DNA of 64,000 nucleotides, taken from Geothrix sp. 21YS21S-2 (lineage in GTDB: Bacteria; Acidobacteriota; Holophagae; Holophagales; Holophagaceae). The stretch is from positions 406,001-470,000 of the forward strand of contig NZ_CP132910.1 of the NCBI RefSeq assembly GCF_030846775.1, given 5' to 3'. A program made the translations under genes and the position numbers. Below the pieces are notes generated by a model. That model made no database searches and was not told where the DNA came from. It saw nothing but the letters and a program-made list of their open reading frames with translations. This document shows, in pieces, positions 18,211 to 27,234 of the stretch (the first letter of the stretch is position 1; every line of letters begins with the position of its first letter).

Positions 18211-18862
18211 CAGGAGACCCCCCGGCTCTGCCGGGGTGGCAGTAGAAGTTTGACATTTCAGGGAGTCCATCCTGGAATCTCCGATTGTGAGCCGCCAAGC
18301 ACACGAAAGGAGGTCCAAGATGGACTCGTCGGAAAGTCTAAGCCACTCCCGGTGGGAGTGTAAGTACCACGTGGTGTTTATCCCAAAATGTCGAAGAAAG
18401 ACGCTCTACGAGAAGTTACGACCACATCTGGGTGAGGTGTTCCGGCAACTGGCCGCGCAGAAGGAATGCCGGATCGAGGAGGGGCACCTCATGGCCGATC
18501 ACGTCCATATTCTGATTTAGATTCCGCCAAAGTATGCCGTGGCGCAGGTGATCGGGTTCATCAAGGGTAAGAGCGCGATTCACCTCGCCCGCGTGTATGG
18601 GGAGAGGAAGCGCAACTTTGTAGGCCAGAACTTCTGGGCGCGCGGCTACTTCGTATCGACAGTGGGCCGAGATGAGACGGTCGTGCGCGAATACATCCGA
18701 AAACAGGAAAAGGAGGACGAGCGATTTGAGCAACTGTCCCTGTTTCGCTGACCAGGCACCTCCAAGGTGCCCATCCTATGATTCGGGGCCGCGTTAGCGA
18801 CCCCGACCAGCCGCTTTGAGCGGCTCACGTTTTAAACCCCCCGGCTCTGCCGGGGGATGTCT
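18205..18862 (+). mobile_element. IS200/IS605-family element (IS200 type, transposase only)
   Basis: The element ends are marked by near-identical subterminal hairpins (CCCCGGCTCTGCCGGGG) at about 18219-18236 and 18838-18856, as in single-strand-transposing IS200 elements with no inverted repeats. One Y1 transposase gene lies inside. It sits between the broken porin gene and the stop codon of the MFS gene. The exact outer bases are uncertain by about 10. Confidence 0.85.
18320..18751 (+). pseudogene. tnpA: IS200-type Y1 transposase with in-frame amber stop
   Basis: From ATG 18320 the frame reads the full Y1 transposase: CKYHVVFIPKCRRK, HLMADHVHILI with the HUH-type His pair, then stop TAG at 18518-18520, and in the same frame IPPKYAVAQVIGFIKGKSAI and ARGYFVSTVGRDE with the region of the catalytic Tyr further on. 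The family normally has Ser at the TAG position, so a single base change explains the stop. Unless the amber codon is read through the copy is dead. Confidence 0.9.
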
Positions 18863-20310
18863 TAGTCCAGGACATGGGCTTCCTCCTGGCTCCCAAGGGA
18901 GGGGGTGGAGCGCCGGGCGAGTGCCTGGCTGCCGGAGGCGATGGCCAGCGCCCCGGCGATGAGGACCGCGGCGACCGCGAAGGTGATGCGCATGCCCGCG
19001 GCCAGGGCCCCGGGACCCGCGGTGGTGACGTCCGTTGCCGCGGAGGCGAGGGCGAAGACGGCGCCCATGACGGAGGCGCCCGTGATGAGTCCCAGGTTGC
19101 GCGAAAGGCTGAGCATGCCGGAGATGACGCCCCGCTGCCCCGGGCCGGCGCCGGTCATGACGGCGGTGTTGTTGGCCGTCTGGAACAGGGCGTAGTGGGA
19201 GGTGATGACGGCGATGGGGCCCAGGTAGCCCGCGAGGCCGCAGGTTGCCGGAAGCAGCGAGAGGAGGACGGCGCCGGCCGCCATGCCGGCGAGCCCGGCG
19301 AGGGTCATGCGGTGGGGGCCAAAGCGGTCCACAAGGCGGCCGGCAGGCACGCCCGCCAGGGCGGCCACCAGCGGGCCCACCGACAGGGCGGCCCCGGTGA
19401 GCGTCGCGGGAAGCCCCAGCGCCCGGGAGAGGTAGAACGGCCCGACCACCAGGGTGGCCATCATCACCGTGGAGACGAGCGTGCTCATGGCGAGGCTTCC
19501 GCTCAGGGCCGGGTCCCGGAACATGGCCAGGCGGATGAGGGGCGACGCGGCACGCCGCTCCGCCACGGCGAAGAGGCCCGCGCCCAGGACGGCGGCGGCC
19601 AGCAGGGCCAGGTTGAGCGAACCCGGGCGGCCCCGGCCCAGGGTCATGGCCAGGGCATAGGCCCCCAGCGCCAGGGTGAGCAGCCCGGTGCCCGCGCCGT
19701 CGAACCGGACCGCGCCGGCCTGCCGCCCCGGGGCGTCGGGGGCCAGGTGGCGGTCCACCAGCAGGATGTTCAGGATGCCCAGCGGCACGTTGACGAGGAA
19801 GAGGGTCCGCCAGCCGAAGCCGGCGATCAGGAGCCCTCCCAGCGACGGGCCGAGGGTGGTCCCGATGGCGGACATGGTTCCCAGGAGACCCATGGCGCTG
19901 CCGGCCCGGGTCTTCGGGACGGCCTCGCCCGCCAGGGCGACGGTGAGGGCCATCATGAGGGCCGCGCCCAGGCCCTGCGCCGCCCGGGCCGCGATCAGCA
20001 GCCCGAGCGTGGGCGCCAGGCCGCACAGGAGGGAGGCCGCCGTGAATACGGCGATCCCGGCCTGCAGCAGGCGCCGGCGGCCGAAGAGGTCCCCGAGCCG
20101 GCCGGCGCTGACGATCAGGGAGGTGATGGCCAGGAGGTAGGCCAGGACGATCCACTGGACGGCCTGGAAGGAGCCGTGGAACGCCAGGGCCAGGGTGGGC
20201 AGGCCGGCGTTGGCGATGCTGGTGTCCAGCGAAGGCATCAGCATGGAGAGGGACAGGGTGGCCAGCGCCCAGCGGACGGCGGGTGGGAGGGGGGGGCGGG
20301 ACGGTTTCAT
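18862..20310 (-). CDS. MFS drug-efflux-type transporter (DHA2/EmrB-like)
   Basis: 482 residues from ATG 20310. 13-14 membrane segments; motif A GRLGDLFGRRRLL between helices 2 and 3, the N-terminal SLSMLMPSLDTSIANAGLPT of DHA2 members, and motif C-like GPSLGGLLI. Predicted proton-driven export of a hydrophobic compound across the inner membrane. The C-terminal codons run into the IS200 right end, so the last few residues may be altered. It is divergent from the LysR-type gene at 20483, its probable regulator. Confidence 0.92.
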   Translation of the reverse strand: MKPSRPPLPPAVRWALATLSLSMLMPSLDTSIANAGLPTLALAFHGSFQAVQWIVLAYLLAITSLIVSAGRLGDLFGRRRLLQAGIAVFTAASLLCGLAPTLGLLIAARAAQGLGAALMMALTVALAGEAVPKTRAGSAMGLLGTMSAIGTTLGPSLGGLLIAGFGWRTLFLVNVPLGILNILLVDRHLAPDAPGRQAGAVRFDGAGTGLLTLALGAYALAMTLGRGRPGSLNLALLAAAVLGAGLFAVAERRAASPLIRLAMFRDPALSGSLAMSTLVSTVMMATLVVGPFYLSRALGLPATLTGAALSVGPLVAALAGVPAGRLVDRFGPHRMTLAGLAGMAAGAVLLSLLPATCGLAGYLGPIAVITSHYALFQTANNTAVMTGAGPGQRGVISGMLSLSRNLGLITGASVMGAVFALASAATDVTTAGPGALAAGMRITFAVAAVLIAGALAIASGSQALARRSTPSLGSQEEAHVLD

Positions 20311-20482
20311 CGGGGATCCTTTCCAAGGCAGGCCGCGGGCAGGGCGGGGCTGCCTGGGCGCCTCCGCCGGTGGGAACTGGACCTCAGGATCGGTCCCGGC
20401 CAGATGTGGCGGAAGACGCACCATTTGCATTTTATTAGTGTGTTTAACGCCATGGTAAAAACAGGCCATGCTAGCCTGGGGG
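20311..20482. promoter_or_regulatory. Divergent promoter region of MFS and LysR genes
   Basis: AT-rich compared with its neighbours. Contains the imperfect dyad TTTAACGCCATGGTAAA at about 20439-20455, close to the T-N11-A form of LysR-type binding sites, and TTGCATTTTATTAGTG just upstream. This would allow the LysR protein to control both genes. Site assignment is by eye. Confidence 0.5.
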
Positions 20483-21382
20483 ATGGCCATGCCCGACCTC
20501 AACCTGCTCGTCACCCTGGATGTGCTGCTCGCGGAAGGCAACGTCGCCCGCGCGGCCCAGCGCCTGCACCTCAGCCCCTCGGCCATGAGCCGGGCGCTGG
20601 CGCGGCTGCGCGAGACGACGGGCGACCCGCTGCTGGTCCGGGCAGGGCGGGGCCTCGTCCCGACGCCCAGGGCCCTGGAACTCCGGGAGCAGGTCAGCCG
20701 GCTGGTGCAGGACACCGAAGCGGTCCTCCGTCCCGCGGAGACGCCCGACCTCAAGCACCTCGTCCGGACGTTCACCCTGCGGACCAGCGACGGCTTCGTG
20801 GAGAACTTCGGCCCCGGCCTCCTCGCCCGGGTGGGCGCGGCCGCTCCCGGGGTGCGGCTGCGCTTCGTGCAGAAGCTGGACAACCGCGACAGCACCCTGC
20901 TCCGGGACGGGACGGTCGATCTGGAGACGGGCGTCGTGGGGAACGCGGTGGGGCCGGAAGTGCGGGTCCAGACCCTGTTCCGGGACCGCTTCGTGGGCGT
21001 GGTGCGGGCGGGCCACCCGCTGTGCGAGGGCGAGCTCACCGCCGCCCGGTATGCGGCCGGCCGGCATATCTACGTGTCGCGACGGGGCCGGGAAACGGGC
21101 GTGATGGACGAGGCCCTGGCCGTGCTCGGGCTGGAGCGGGAGATCTTCACGATCGTCGGCGGCTTCTCGGCCGCCCTGGCCCTGGCCCGGGCCTCGGACC
21201 TGGTGGCCACCGTCCCCGAGCGGCACACCGGGGACCTGCGCGCGGGGATGCGCACGTTCGCTCTCCCGTTCCCCACTCCGGACCTGACCGTGTCGCTCCT
21301 CTGGCATCCGAGGATGCACGCCGATCCGGCCCACCGCTGGCTCCGCGGCCTCGTCGCGGAGGCCTGCGACGCCGGAAGGTAG
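20483..21382 (+). CDS. LysR-family transcriptional regulator
   Basis: About 299 residues. The N-terminal winged helix (LDVLLAEGNVARAAQRLHLS then PSAMSRALARLRE) and the periplasmic-binding-like effector domain (LRDGTVDLETGV, HPLCEGELT, GGFSAALALARASDLVATVP) are of the subgroup that regulates adjacent MFS or quinone/nitroaromatic genes. Start at ATG 20483 or 20489; an ATG-in-frame at 20468 is also possible but leaves less room for the operator. It is divergent from the exporter. Confidence 0.9.
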   Translation: MAMPDLNLLVTLDVLLAEGNVARAAQRLHLSPSAMSRALARLRETTGDPLLVRAGRGLVPTPRALELREQVSRLVQDTEAVLRPAETPDLKHLVRTFTLRTSDGFVENFGPGLLARVGAAAPGVRLRFVQKLDNRDSTLLRDGTVDLETGVVGNAVGPEVRVQTLFRDRFVGVVRAGHPLCEGELTAARYAAGRHIYVSRRGRETGVMDEALAVLGLEREIFTIVGGFSAALALARASDLVATVPERHTGDLRAGMRTFALPFPTPDLTVSLLWHPRMHADPAHRWLRGLVAEACDAGR

Positions 21383-21437
21383 GCGGGCGGCGCGGTTTGG
21401 GGGATACTGGACGCGGGACACTTCGCGAAGGACAGGC

Positions 21438-21836
21438 ATGGGTTTGATTGAATGGAGCTCGGCCCTGGAGACCGGGGACGCCAGGATCGACGAGCAGCAC
21501 CGGACCCTCGTGCAGGCCTTCAACGATCTGGAGGACGCCCTGGCGCGCAGGCGCGGCCGGGAAGCGGCGAGCCGGACCCTCCTGTTCCTGGTGGGGTACG
21601 CCACCGAGCATTTCCAGATGGAAGAGAAACTCATGGACGACGCCGGGTTCCCCGACACCGCCCGCCACAAGAGGTTCCACCACGACCTGGTCGTGAAGCT
21701 CTCCGCGCTCCTGACCTCCTATACGCAGGGTTCGGCCACCCTCAACCCGGATGTCATGGGGTTCCTGGAGGGCTGGCTGGTCGAGCACATCCTGGGGGAG
21801 GACCTGCGCCTCGCGGAGTTCCTCAGGGCCCACTGA
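21438..21836 (+). CDS. Bacteriohaemerythrin
   Basis: 132 residues, the usual single-domain length. All diiron ligands are present: DEQHRTLV (His), EHFQMEEKLM (His, Glu), HKRFHHDLV (His, His), EHILGEDLRL (His, Asp). Binds O2 reversibly in the cytoplasm, for oxygen storage or sensing. ATG 21438 has a purine-rich upstream (GAAGGACAGG). No obvious operon partner. Confidence 0.95.
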   Translation: MGLIEWSSALETGDARIDEQHRTLVQAFNDLEDALARRRGREAASRTLLFLVGYATEHFQMEEKLMDDAGFPDTARHKRFHHDLVVKLSALLTSYTQGSATLNPDVMGFLEGWLVEHILGEDLRLAEFLRAH

Positions 21837-21918
21837 CTCCCGGGCCCATGGAATCATGATGAGAACAGGTTCATTGGCTACACTTGATGAACCTCTAAAG
21901 CCGAATCAGGGAGCCGCA

Positions 21919-23598
21919 ATGCCCGTCTACGTCATTGGCCACAAGAACCCGGACACCGACTCCATCTGCTCGGCCATCTCCTACGCCCACTTCCTCCGCC
22001 AGACCCACATCCCGGAGGCGGTGGCCGCCTGCTGCGGGGAGGTCAACCCGAGGACGCTCTTCGTGCTGAAGGAGGCGGGGCTGGAGCAGCCCAAGCTGCT
22101 CATGGACGTGCATCCCACCGTGGGGCAGCTGTGCAGCCGGGAGGTGGTGACGGCCCGGGAGGGCGAGCCCTTCTTCGAGGTGTACCGGCGCATGCAGGCC
22201 CACCGGCTGCACGCCATGCCCGTGGTGGACGCGGCCGGCCAGCTCACGGGCATGCTGACCCTCTCCCGCCTCCTGGAACTCCTCATGCCCGACGCCGCCA
22301 ACAGCGACAGCCCGCGGGTGGTGCGCTCCACGGTCGAGAACATCCGCCGGGCCTTCTCGGGCACCTTCCTGAACGTGGTGGACCCGGACCGCGCCGACGC
22401 CCTCCTCCTCAGCGTGGGCGCCATGAGCTACGAGAACTTCATGCCGCGCCTGCGGGAGCGCAAGCCGGAGAACACCCTCATCGTCGTGGGGGACCGCCCC
22501 ACCATCCAGCGCCCCACCATCCAGTTCGGCGCGCGCTGCCTGGTAGTGACCGGCAGCCACGGCCTGGCCCAGGACCTCCTGGAAGAGGCCCGGGCCCAGG
22601 GGGTCACGGTCATCGGCAGCCCCCTGGACACCGCCAGCACCGCCATGATGATCCGCGGCGCCAAGGTCATCGATTCCGCCGTGGACCGCACCTTCCGGAA
22701 GTTCAAGGAGAAGCAGCTGGCCCGCAGCGTCCGCAAGGAGGTGCACTCCCTGCAGCAGGAACTCTTCCCCGTGGTGGGCGAGGCCGGCGAACTGCTCGGC
22801 GTCTTCACCAAGGAGGACCTGGCCAGCCCCGAGCCGGTGCGCCTGGTGCTCGTGGACCACAACGAGCTGGCCCAGGCCGTCAGCGGCGCCGAGGACGCGG
22901 AGATCCTGGAGGTGCTGGACCACCACCGCGTGGGCGGCGGGCTCATCTCCCGGGTCCCCATCCGCTTCCAGAACGACACCGTGGGCTCCACCTGCACCAT
23001 GGTGGCGCGCTGCTTCCGCCGGGAGGCCCTGATGCCCCCCAAGGGCATCGCCCAGTGCATGGCCGCCGGCATCATCTCCGACACCCTCAACCTCAGCTCC
23101 CCCACCACCACCCCCGTGGACCGGGACATGCTGGCCTGGCTGGGCGAGGCGGGGGGCTTCGACGTGCAGGCCTTCGCCGAGGCCTTCTTCGCCATGGGTT
23201 CGGCCCTGCAGCTCTCCACCCCCCGGGCGGCCCTGCGCATGGACTGCAAGGAGTACACCGAGGGCCCCTGGAACCTCGCCGTGGCCCAGATCGAGGAAGT
23301 GGGCTTCCAGCACTTCGAGCGCCTCAAGCCGGTGCTCGCCGAGGAGCTGGAGGTCCTGGTCCAGGAGAAGCGCCTGGCCTTCGCCTGCCTCCTGGTCACC
23401 GACATCTCCCTGAACAACAGCCTCCTCCTGGTGGCCGGCCGCGAGCACCTCATCGACGCCATCGACTACCCCCGCCTCGAAAGCAACCTGTTCCAGCTGG
23501 ACTCCGTGGTGAGCCGCAAGAAGCAGCTTCTGCCGCATCTCGCGAGGCAGTTCGCGCGGGTGGACGTGGACGCGGCGGCCGGGAGCCTCGGGCGGTAG
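21919..23598 (+). CDS. Mn-dependent inorganic pyrophosphatase with CBS and DRTGG domains (family II, DHH)
   Basis: 559 residues from ATG 21919. Metal motif HKNPDTDSICSA at the N-terminus; CBS pair split by a DRTGG-like region (about residues 70-300; AHRLHAMPVVDAAGQLTGML first, ELFPVVGEAGELLGVFTKED second); then VDHNE, DHHRVGG (the DHH motif) and the DHHA2 end with the SRKKQ substrate loop. CBS domains bind adenine nucleotides and control hydrolysis of PPi. Length and order match regulated CBS-PPases of Clostridia, Geobacter and similar. The frame is open upstream but not conserved-looking. Confidence 0.95.
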   Translation: MPVYVIGHKNPDTDSICSAISYAHFLRQTHIPEAVAACCGEVNPRTLFVLKEAGLEQPKLLMDVHPTVGQLCSREVVTAREGEPFFEVYRRMQAHRLHAMPVVDAAGQLTGMLTLSRLLELLMPDAANSDSPRVVRSTVENIRRAFSGTFLNVVDPDRADALLLSVGAMSYENFMPRLRERKPENTLIVVGDRPTIQRPTIQFGARCLVVTGSHGLAQDLLEEARAQGVTVIGSPLDTASTAMMIRGAKVIDSAVDRTFRKFKEKQLARSVRKEVHSLQQELFPVVGEAGELLGVFTKEDLASPEPVRLVLVDHNELAQAVSGAEDAEILEVLDHHRVGGGLISRVPIRFQNDTVGSTCTMVARCFRREALMPPKGIAQCMAAGIISDTLNLSSPTTTPVDRDMLAWLGEAGGFDVQAFAEAFFAMGSALQLSTPRAALRMDCKEYTEGPWNLAVAQIEEVGFQHFERLKPVLAEELEVLVQEKRLAFACLLVTDISLNNSLLLVAGREHLIDAIDYPRLESNLFQLDSVVSRKKQLLPHLARQFARVDVDAAAGSLGR

Positions 23599-23604
23599 TC
23601 CGCG

Positions 23605-23955
23605 TCACCCCCCGGGGGCCTTGCCCTTCAGCTCCGCCGCCAGGTCCCGGAACCCGTCCTGGACAGCCTCCCGGGCCTTCTCCTCCATGCTCCGGAACAC
23701 GCCGAGAACCCGCCGGCCGATCTCGGTCACCACCGCTCCTCCCCGTTCGCTTCCGCCCCTCGACGTCTCGACCAGGGGGGACCGGAAGGACAGGTTCATC
23801 TCGTCGACGAGCCGGCGCGTCTTGCTGTAGCTGAGCCCCAATTCCCGGCCGGCGCCGGAGATGGATTCGTGCCGGGCTATGGCGTCCAGGAGGGCGGCCT
23901 TGCCGGGGCCGAAGGCGAAGAGGTCCTCGTGGAGGATCCGGATTTTCAGGATCAT
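23605..23955 (-). CDS. ModE-type winged-helix regulator (N-terminal domain only)
   Basis: About 116 residues (MILKIRILHED start; a GTG at 23979 would add 8). LLDAIARHESISGAGRELGL and SYSKTRRLVDEMN are the LysR-like helix-turn-helix of ModE, followed by TEIGRRVL. There is no molybdate-binding TOBE/MOP domain, so it is the short ModE form found beside molybdate transport genes. It lies directly downstream of modA on the same strand with a 58-base gap, so it may be co-transcribed with it. Confidence 0.85.
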   Translation of the reverse strand: MILKIRILHEDLFAFGPGKAALLDAIARHESISGAGRELGLSYSKTRRLVDEMNLSFRSPLVETSRGGSERGGAVVTEIGRRVLGVFRSMEEKAREAVQDGFRDLAAELKGKAPGG

Positions 23956-24013
23956 GGAAGGTTCGGGGACGGTCGGCACGGAACACCCATCCTGGCCCGG
24001 GAGGCCGCCGATT

Positions 24014-24784
24014 TCAAGGCCTGCCGAAGCCGTGCCTGGCGAGGATCGCCTGGCCCTCGGGGCCCACCAGGAACGCCATGAAGGCCCGGGCCGGCTCCGG
24101 GCTGGCGGTGCGTTTCAGGATGACCCCGGCCTGGATCAGGGGCGGGTACGTCCCGTCGGGCACCTTCCACGCCACCCCCGTCTGCTGCAGGGCCGGGTTG
24201 CGGGCCTGGGAATAGGAGATGAGCCCGGCCTCGGCGGCGCCGGCCTGGAGGAACTGGGCGGCCTGGGCGATGTTGTCCGCGAAGACCAGCCTGGGTTTCA
24301 CGGCATCGTAGAGCCCCGCGTGCCGCAGGGCGGCTTCGCCGGCCCGCCCGTAGGGCGCCATCTGGGCGTTGGCGGTGGCCACCTTCTTGACGCCCGGCTG
24401 GAGGAGCACCTTGAGGCCGTCCCGGGCCGGATCGAGGTTCAGGTCCTTGCGGACCCAGAGGGTGAGGCTGCCCTTGGCATAGGGGAAGAGGCCGTCCGCG
24501 GTGGCGAGCCCGGCCTGCTGAACGGCCTCCGGAAACCCCGTGTCGGCCGCCAGGAAGATATCGAAGGGGGCGCCCTGCCGGATCTGGGCCGTGAGGTTCC
24601 CCGAGGCCCCGAAGGAAAGCTGGAGGCCGGCTTCCGGGTGCCTGGCCTCGAAGGCCGCCTGAACCTCTTCCAGGGCCCCGCGGAGATCCCCGGCCGCGGC
24701 GATGACCATGACCGTGGGCCGGGGCTGGGCGCCCAGGGCGAGGCACAAGCCGAGGGCGAGGGCGAGAAGGGCGCGGCGTTTCAT
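24014..24784 (-). CDS. modA: Molybdate ABC transporter substrate-binding protein
   Basis: 256 residues with an N-terminal signal peptide (MKRRALLALALGLCLALGAQ). ASGNLTAQIRQGAPFDIFLA and ADNIAQAAQFLQAGAAEAGL are conserved ModA blocks that supply oxyanion ligands. Periplasmic capture of molybdate or tungstate. No modB or modC is nearby, so it must use a distant permease. Molybdate is needed by the IorAB-type enzymes at 35.9-38.5 kb and 63.7 kb. Ribosome site GGAGAC just upstream of the ATG. Confidence 0.92.
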   Translation of the reverse strand: MKRRALLALALGLCLALGAQPRPTVMVIAAAGDLRGALEEVQAAFEARHPEAGLQLSFGASGNLTAQIRQGAPFDIFLAADTGFPEAVQQAGLATADGLFPYAKGSLTLWVRKDLNLDPARDGLKVLLQPGVKKVATANAQMAPYGRAGEAALRHAGLYDAVKPRLVFADNIAQAAQFLQAGAAEAGLISYSQARNPALQQTGVAWKVPDGTYPPLIQAGVILKRTASPEPARAFMAFLVGPEGQAILARHGFGRP

Positions 24785-24809
24785 CGGGTCTCCTGCGGCG
24801 GTTGCCGAT

Positions 24810-24825
24810 GTATCTTACAACATAC
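24810..24825 (-). promoter_or_regulatory. Candidate ModE-type operator upstream of modA
   Basis: GTAT-N8-ATAC dyad 26 bases upstream of the modA start, in an AT-rich patch. Molybdate-regulator boxes have AT-rich dyads of this kind, and a ModE-like gene is adjacent. Assigned by eye only. Confidence 0.4.
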
Positions 24826-24849
24826 TTCGGGATTTCGTGAAGCGCCGCC

Positions 24850-25221
24850 TCAGCGCATGAACTCCCGGATGGAACCGCAGACGGAGACCAGCTGGGGCCC
24901 GTCCATGCGGACGATGATGCTGCGGATGACGGACCCCATGAGCTTTCGCGCCCCGGCCATGCCCAGGGACGCCGACTGCTGGGTGACGAATCCCGCCTTC
25001 GCCTTCTTGAGGGGTTCCATGAAATAGGCGTCAAGGCCACATGCGGTCAAGGCGACGACCACCTCGGCGAGGGCTTCACGATGCTGGACGGGATCCGTGG
25101 ACCGCTCGATCCGGTCGAGGGCGGCACAGGTCCTGCGGTTCAGCTCCCCGGAGCAGTGGAAGCGGAGGGAGGCGGGCACTGCGCCTGGGGGAGGCGGTTT
25201 GCTGGCGGATGGACGGACCAT
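24850..25221 (-). CDS. Conserved-looking helical hypothetical protein
   Basis: 123 residues from ATG 25221 with GGAGCTCGAGC upstream as ribosome site. Helical and charged (ELNRRTCAALDRIERSTDPV, AEVVVALTACGLDAYFMEPL). No signal peptide or membrane segment. Not recognised; a regulatory or scaffold role is possible. Divergent from the radical SAM gene. Confidence 0.65.
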   Translation of the reverse strand: MVRPSASKPPPPGAVPASLRFHCSGELNRRTCAALDRIERSTDPVQHREALAEVVVALTACGLDAYFMEPLKKAKAGFVTQQSASLGMAGARKLMGSVIRSIIVRMDGPQLVSVCGSIREFMR

Positions 25222-25413
25222 GCTCGAGCTCCTCGATGCACCCCAAATATTCATTCCCTTGAAGGGAATGGGGGCCCTTTTTTCACCGCCCCGCGGCGAT
25301 GGGGGGAATTCGCGGAGAATGGGGAGAATAAGCCTCGTTTCAATGAATCCAGTATGGCGATGCCGGGAGGCCGGTCCTACCTTGAGGTCGATCATCCCTG
25401 AAGGGGGGCAGCC

Positions 25414-26979
25414 TTGAGCATCAAGGCTCTGTTGGTGTACCCGGAAATGCCCCCGACCTACTGGAGCATGTGCTACGCGCTGCCCTTCCTCGGCAGGAAG
25501 GCGACCTTGCCGCCCCTCGGGCTGCTGACGGTGGCCGCCCTGTTGCCCCGGGACTGGGTGCTCACGGTGCTGGACCTGAACGTGGAGCCCCTGGCCCCCG
25601 GAGCGCTGGCCAGGGCGGACCTGGTCCTCGCCTCCGCCATGCTGGTGCAGAAGGCCTCCTTCGAGCGGCTCATCGCCCTCTGCCGGGAGGCCGGGACCCC
25701 CGTCGTGGCGGGGGGTCCCTATCCGACCAGCTGCTGGGAGCAGATCGAAGGGGTCACCACCTTCGTCCTGGGGGAGGCGGAGGTCAACCTCCCGCCCTTC
25801 CTCGCCGACTTCGGGAAGGGCGTGGCGAGGCACCGCTACGACGATTCCGGCCACCCGGACCTGGCGGCCACGCCCGCGCCCCGCTACGACCTGGTGGACA
25901 GCAGGCGGTATGCCGGAGCGGCCCTGCAATATTCCCGGGGCTGTCCGCACGACTGCGAATTCTGCGACATCGTCTCCCTGTTCGGCCACCGGCCCCGGAC
26001 CAAGACGCCGGCCCAGTTCCTCCGGGAACTCGACGTGCTCGTGGAGAACGGCTGGAGCGGCTCCCTGTTCATCGTGGATGACAATTTCATCGGGAACCGG
26101 GCGGAGGTCCGGCGCCTGCTGCCGGCCCTGTCGGACTGGCAGGAGAAGCGGGGGCGCCCCTTCGAGTTCTTCACGGAAGCGAGCCTGGATTTGGCGGCCG
26201 ACGAGCCCCTCCTGGAGGGCATGGCGGAAGCGGGCTTCAACATGGTCTTCGTGGGCATCGAAACGCCCGATGCGGCCACACTGAAGGCCGTCCACAAGCA
26301 CCAGAACGTCCGGGCCGACCTGCTGGAGAGCGTGCGGACCATCCAGGGGAAGGGCCTCGAAGTGGCGGGCGGTTTCATCGTCGGCTTCGACGAGGACCGC
26401 GAGGACATCTTCGACCGGCAGACGGCCTTCATCCAGGAAGCCGGCATCCCCACCGCCATGGTCGGCCTCCTCACCGCCCTGCCCAAGACCCGCCTCCATG
26501 CGCGCCTCGCCGCCGAAGGCCGGCTCCTGGGGGCTTCCAGCGGCGGGAACAACACCCACGACCTGGACCTCAACTTCGTGCCCCGCATGGATGCCGCCCG
26601 GCTGCGGGAAGGCTACAAGCGGATCCTCCGCGACCTCTACACGCCCAGCCACTATTTCGCCAGGTGCCTCGAGCTCCTGCGGCGGATGCGGCCGGCGAAG
26701 GTCCTCTGCCGCAGGGTGGGCGGGATGGAAGTGCGCGCCCTGATCCATTCCCTTGTGCGCCAGACCTTCAGCCACTACGGGCTGGCCTACGTGTCCTTCC
26801 TGGCGAGGGCCCTGGCCATCCGCCCCCGGATGATCGCGGAGATCATCGCGATGGCGGTGAAGGGGCACCACTTCATCACCATCACGGACGGCCTCCTGGC
26901 CCTGGAACGGCTCCGGGACCGCCTGGACCTGGATCCCCCTCCCGAAGCGAAACCGATCCTGCGGGCGCCTGCAGGCTGA
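25414..26979 (+). CDS. B12-binding-domain radical SAM protein (DUF4070 type)
   Basis: 521 residues; TTG start at 25414 (codons TTG AGC ATC AAG) preceded by GGGGGG. N-terminal B12-binding-like Rossmann domain (about 1-150), then the radical SAM cluster motif CPHDCEFCD (C-x3-C-x2-C) about residue 178, VDDNFIGN and GIETPDAATLKAV strands, and a C-terminal DUF4070 domain from about 370. This class includes hopanoid and magnesium-protoporphyrin-type methylases or cyclases; the substrate here is not known. It appears monocistronic. Confidence 0.92.
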   Translation: MSIKALLVYPEMPPTYWSMCYALPFLGRKATLPPLGLLTVAALLPRDWVLTVLDLNVEPLAPGALARADLVLASAMLVQKASFERLIALCREAGTPVVAGGPYPTSCWEQIEGVTTFVLGEAEVNLPPFLADFGKGVARHRYDDSGHPDLAATPAPRYDLVDSRRYAGAALQYSRGCPHDCEFCDIVSLFGHRPRTKTPAQFLRELDVLVENGWSGSLFIVDDNFIGNRAEVRRLLPALSDWQEKRGRPFEFFTEASLDLAADEPLLEGMAEAGFNMVFVGIETPDAATLKAVHKHQNVRADLLESVRTIQGKGLEVAGGFIVGFDEDREDIFDRQTAFIQEAGIPTAMVGLLTALPKTRLHARLAAEGRLLGASSGGNNTHDLDLNFVPRMDAARLREGYKRILRDLYTPSHYFARCLELLRRMRPAKVLCRRVGGMEVRALIHSLVRQTFSHYGLAYVSFLARALAIRPRMIAEIIAMAVKGHHFITITDGLLALERLRDRLDLDPPPEAKPILRAPAG

Positions 26980-27012
26980 CCACATCCGGCAGGGTGATGA
27001 CCGTGTCCGGCG

Positions 27013-27180
27013 TCAGGGCTTGCCCGGGATCCCCGTGGCCTTGCCTGCCGCCGCGGCCGGCTTTGCGGCCGGGACGTCATCGGGCATGGCGGCCGCGATC
27101 CTCAGCACGGCCTTCTCGATCTGCTTGCGCTTCTCGGTCGCCCGCTTTTTCTTCTCGGCCTGGCCCCTCGTCTTCGCCAA
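27013..27180 (-). CDS. Small Lys/Ala-rich basic protein (TTG start)
   Basis: 55 residues: MAKTRGQAEKKKRATEKRKQ and then a helical IEKAVLRIAAAMP and an Ala/Lys/Pro tail. TTG start at 27180 with GAAAGGAAC as a good ribosome site 6 bases away, so it is easily missed when only ATG starts are used. The highly basic helix suggests nucleic-acid binding or a coiled coil. Same strand as the next gene upstream. Function unknown. Confidence 0.5.
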   Translation of the reverse strand: MAKTRGQAEKKKRATEKRKQIEKAVLRIAAAMPDDVPAAKPAAAAGKATGIPGKP

Positions 27181-27234
27181 TGGGTTCCTTTCGATGGCCC
27201 CCCCAGGATACCCGACCCGGCCGGCGGGTCCGCG

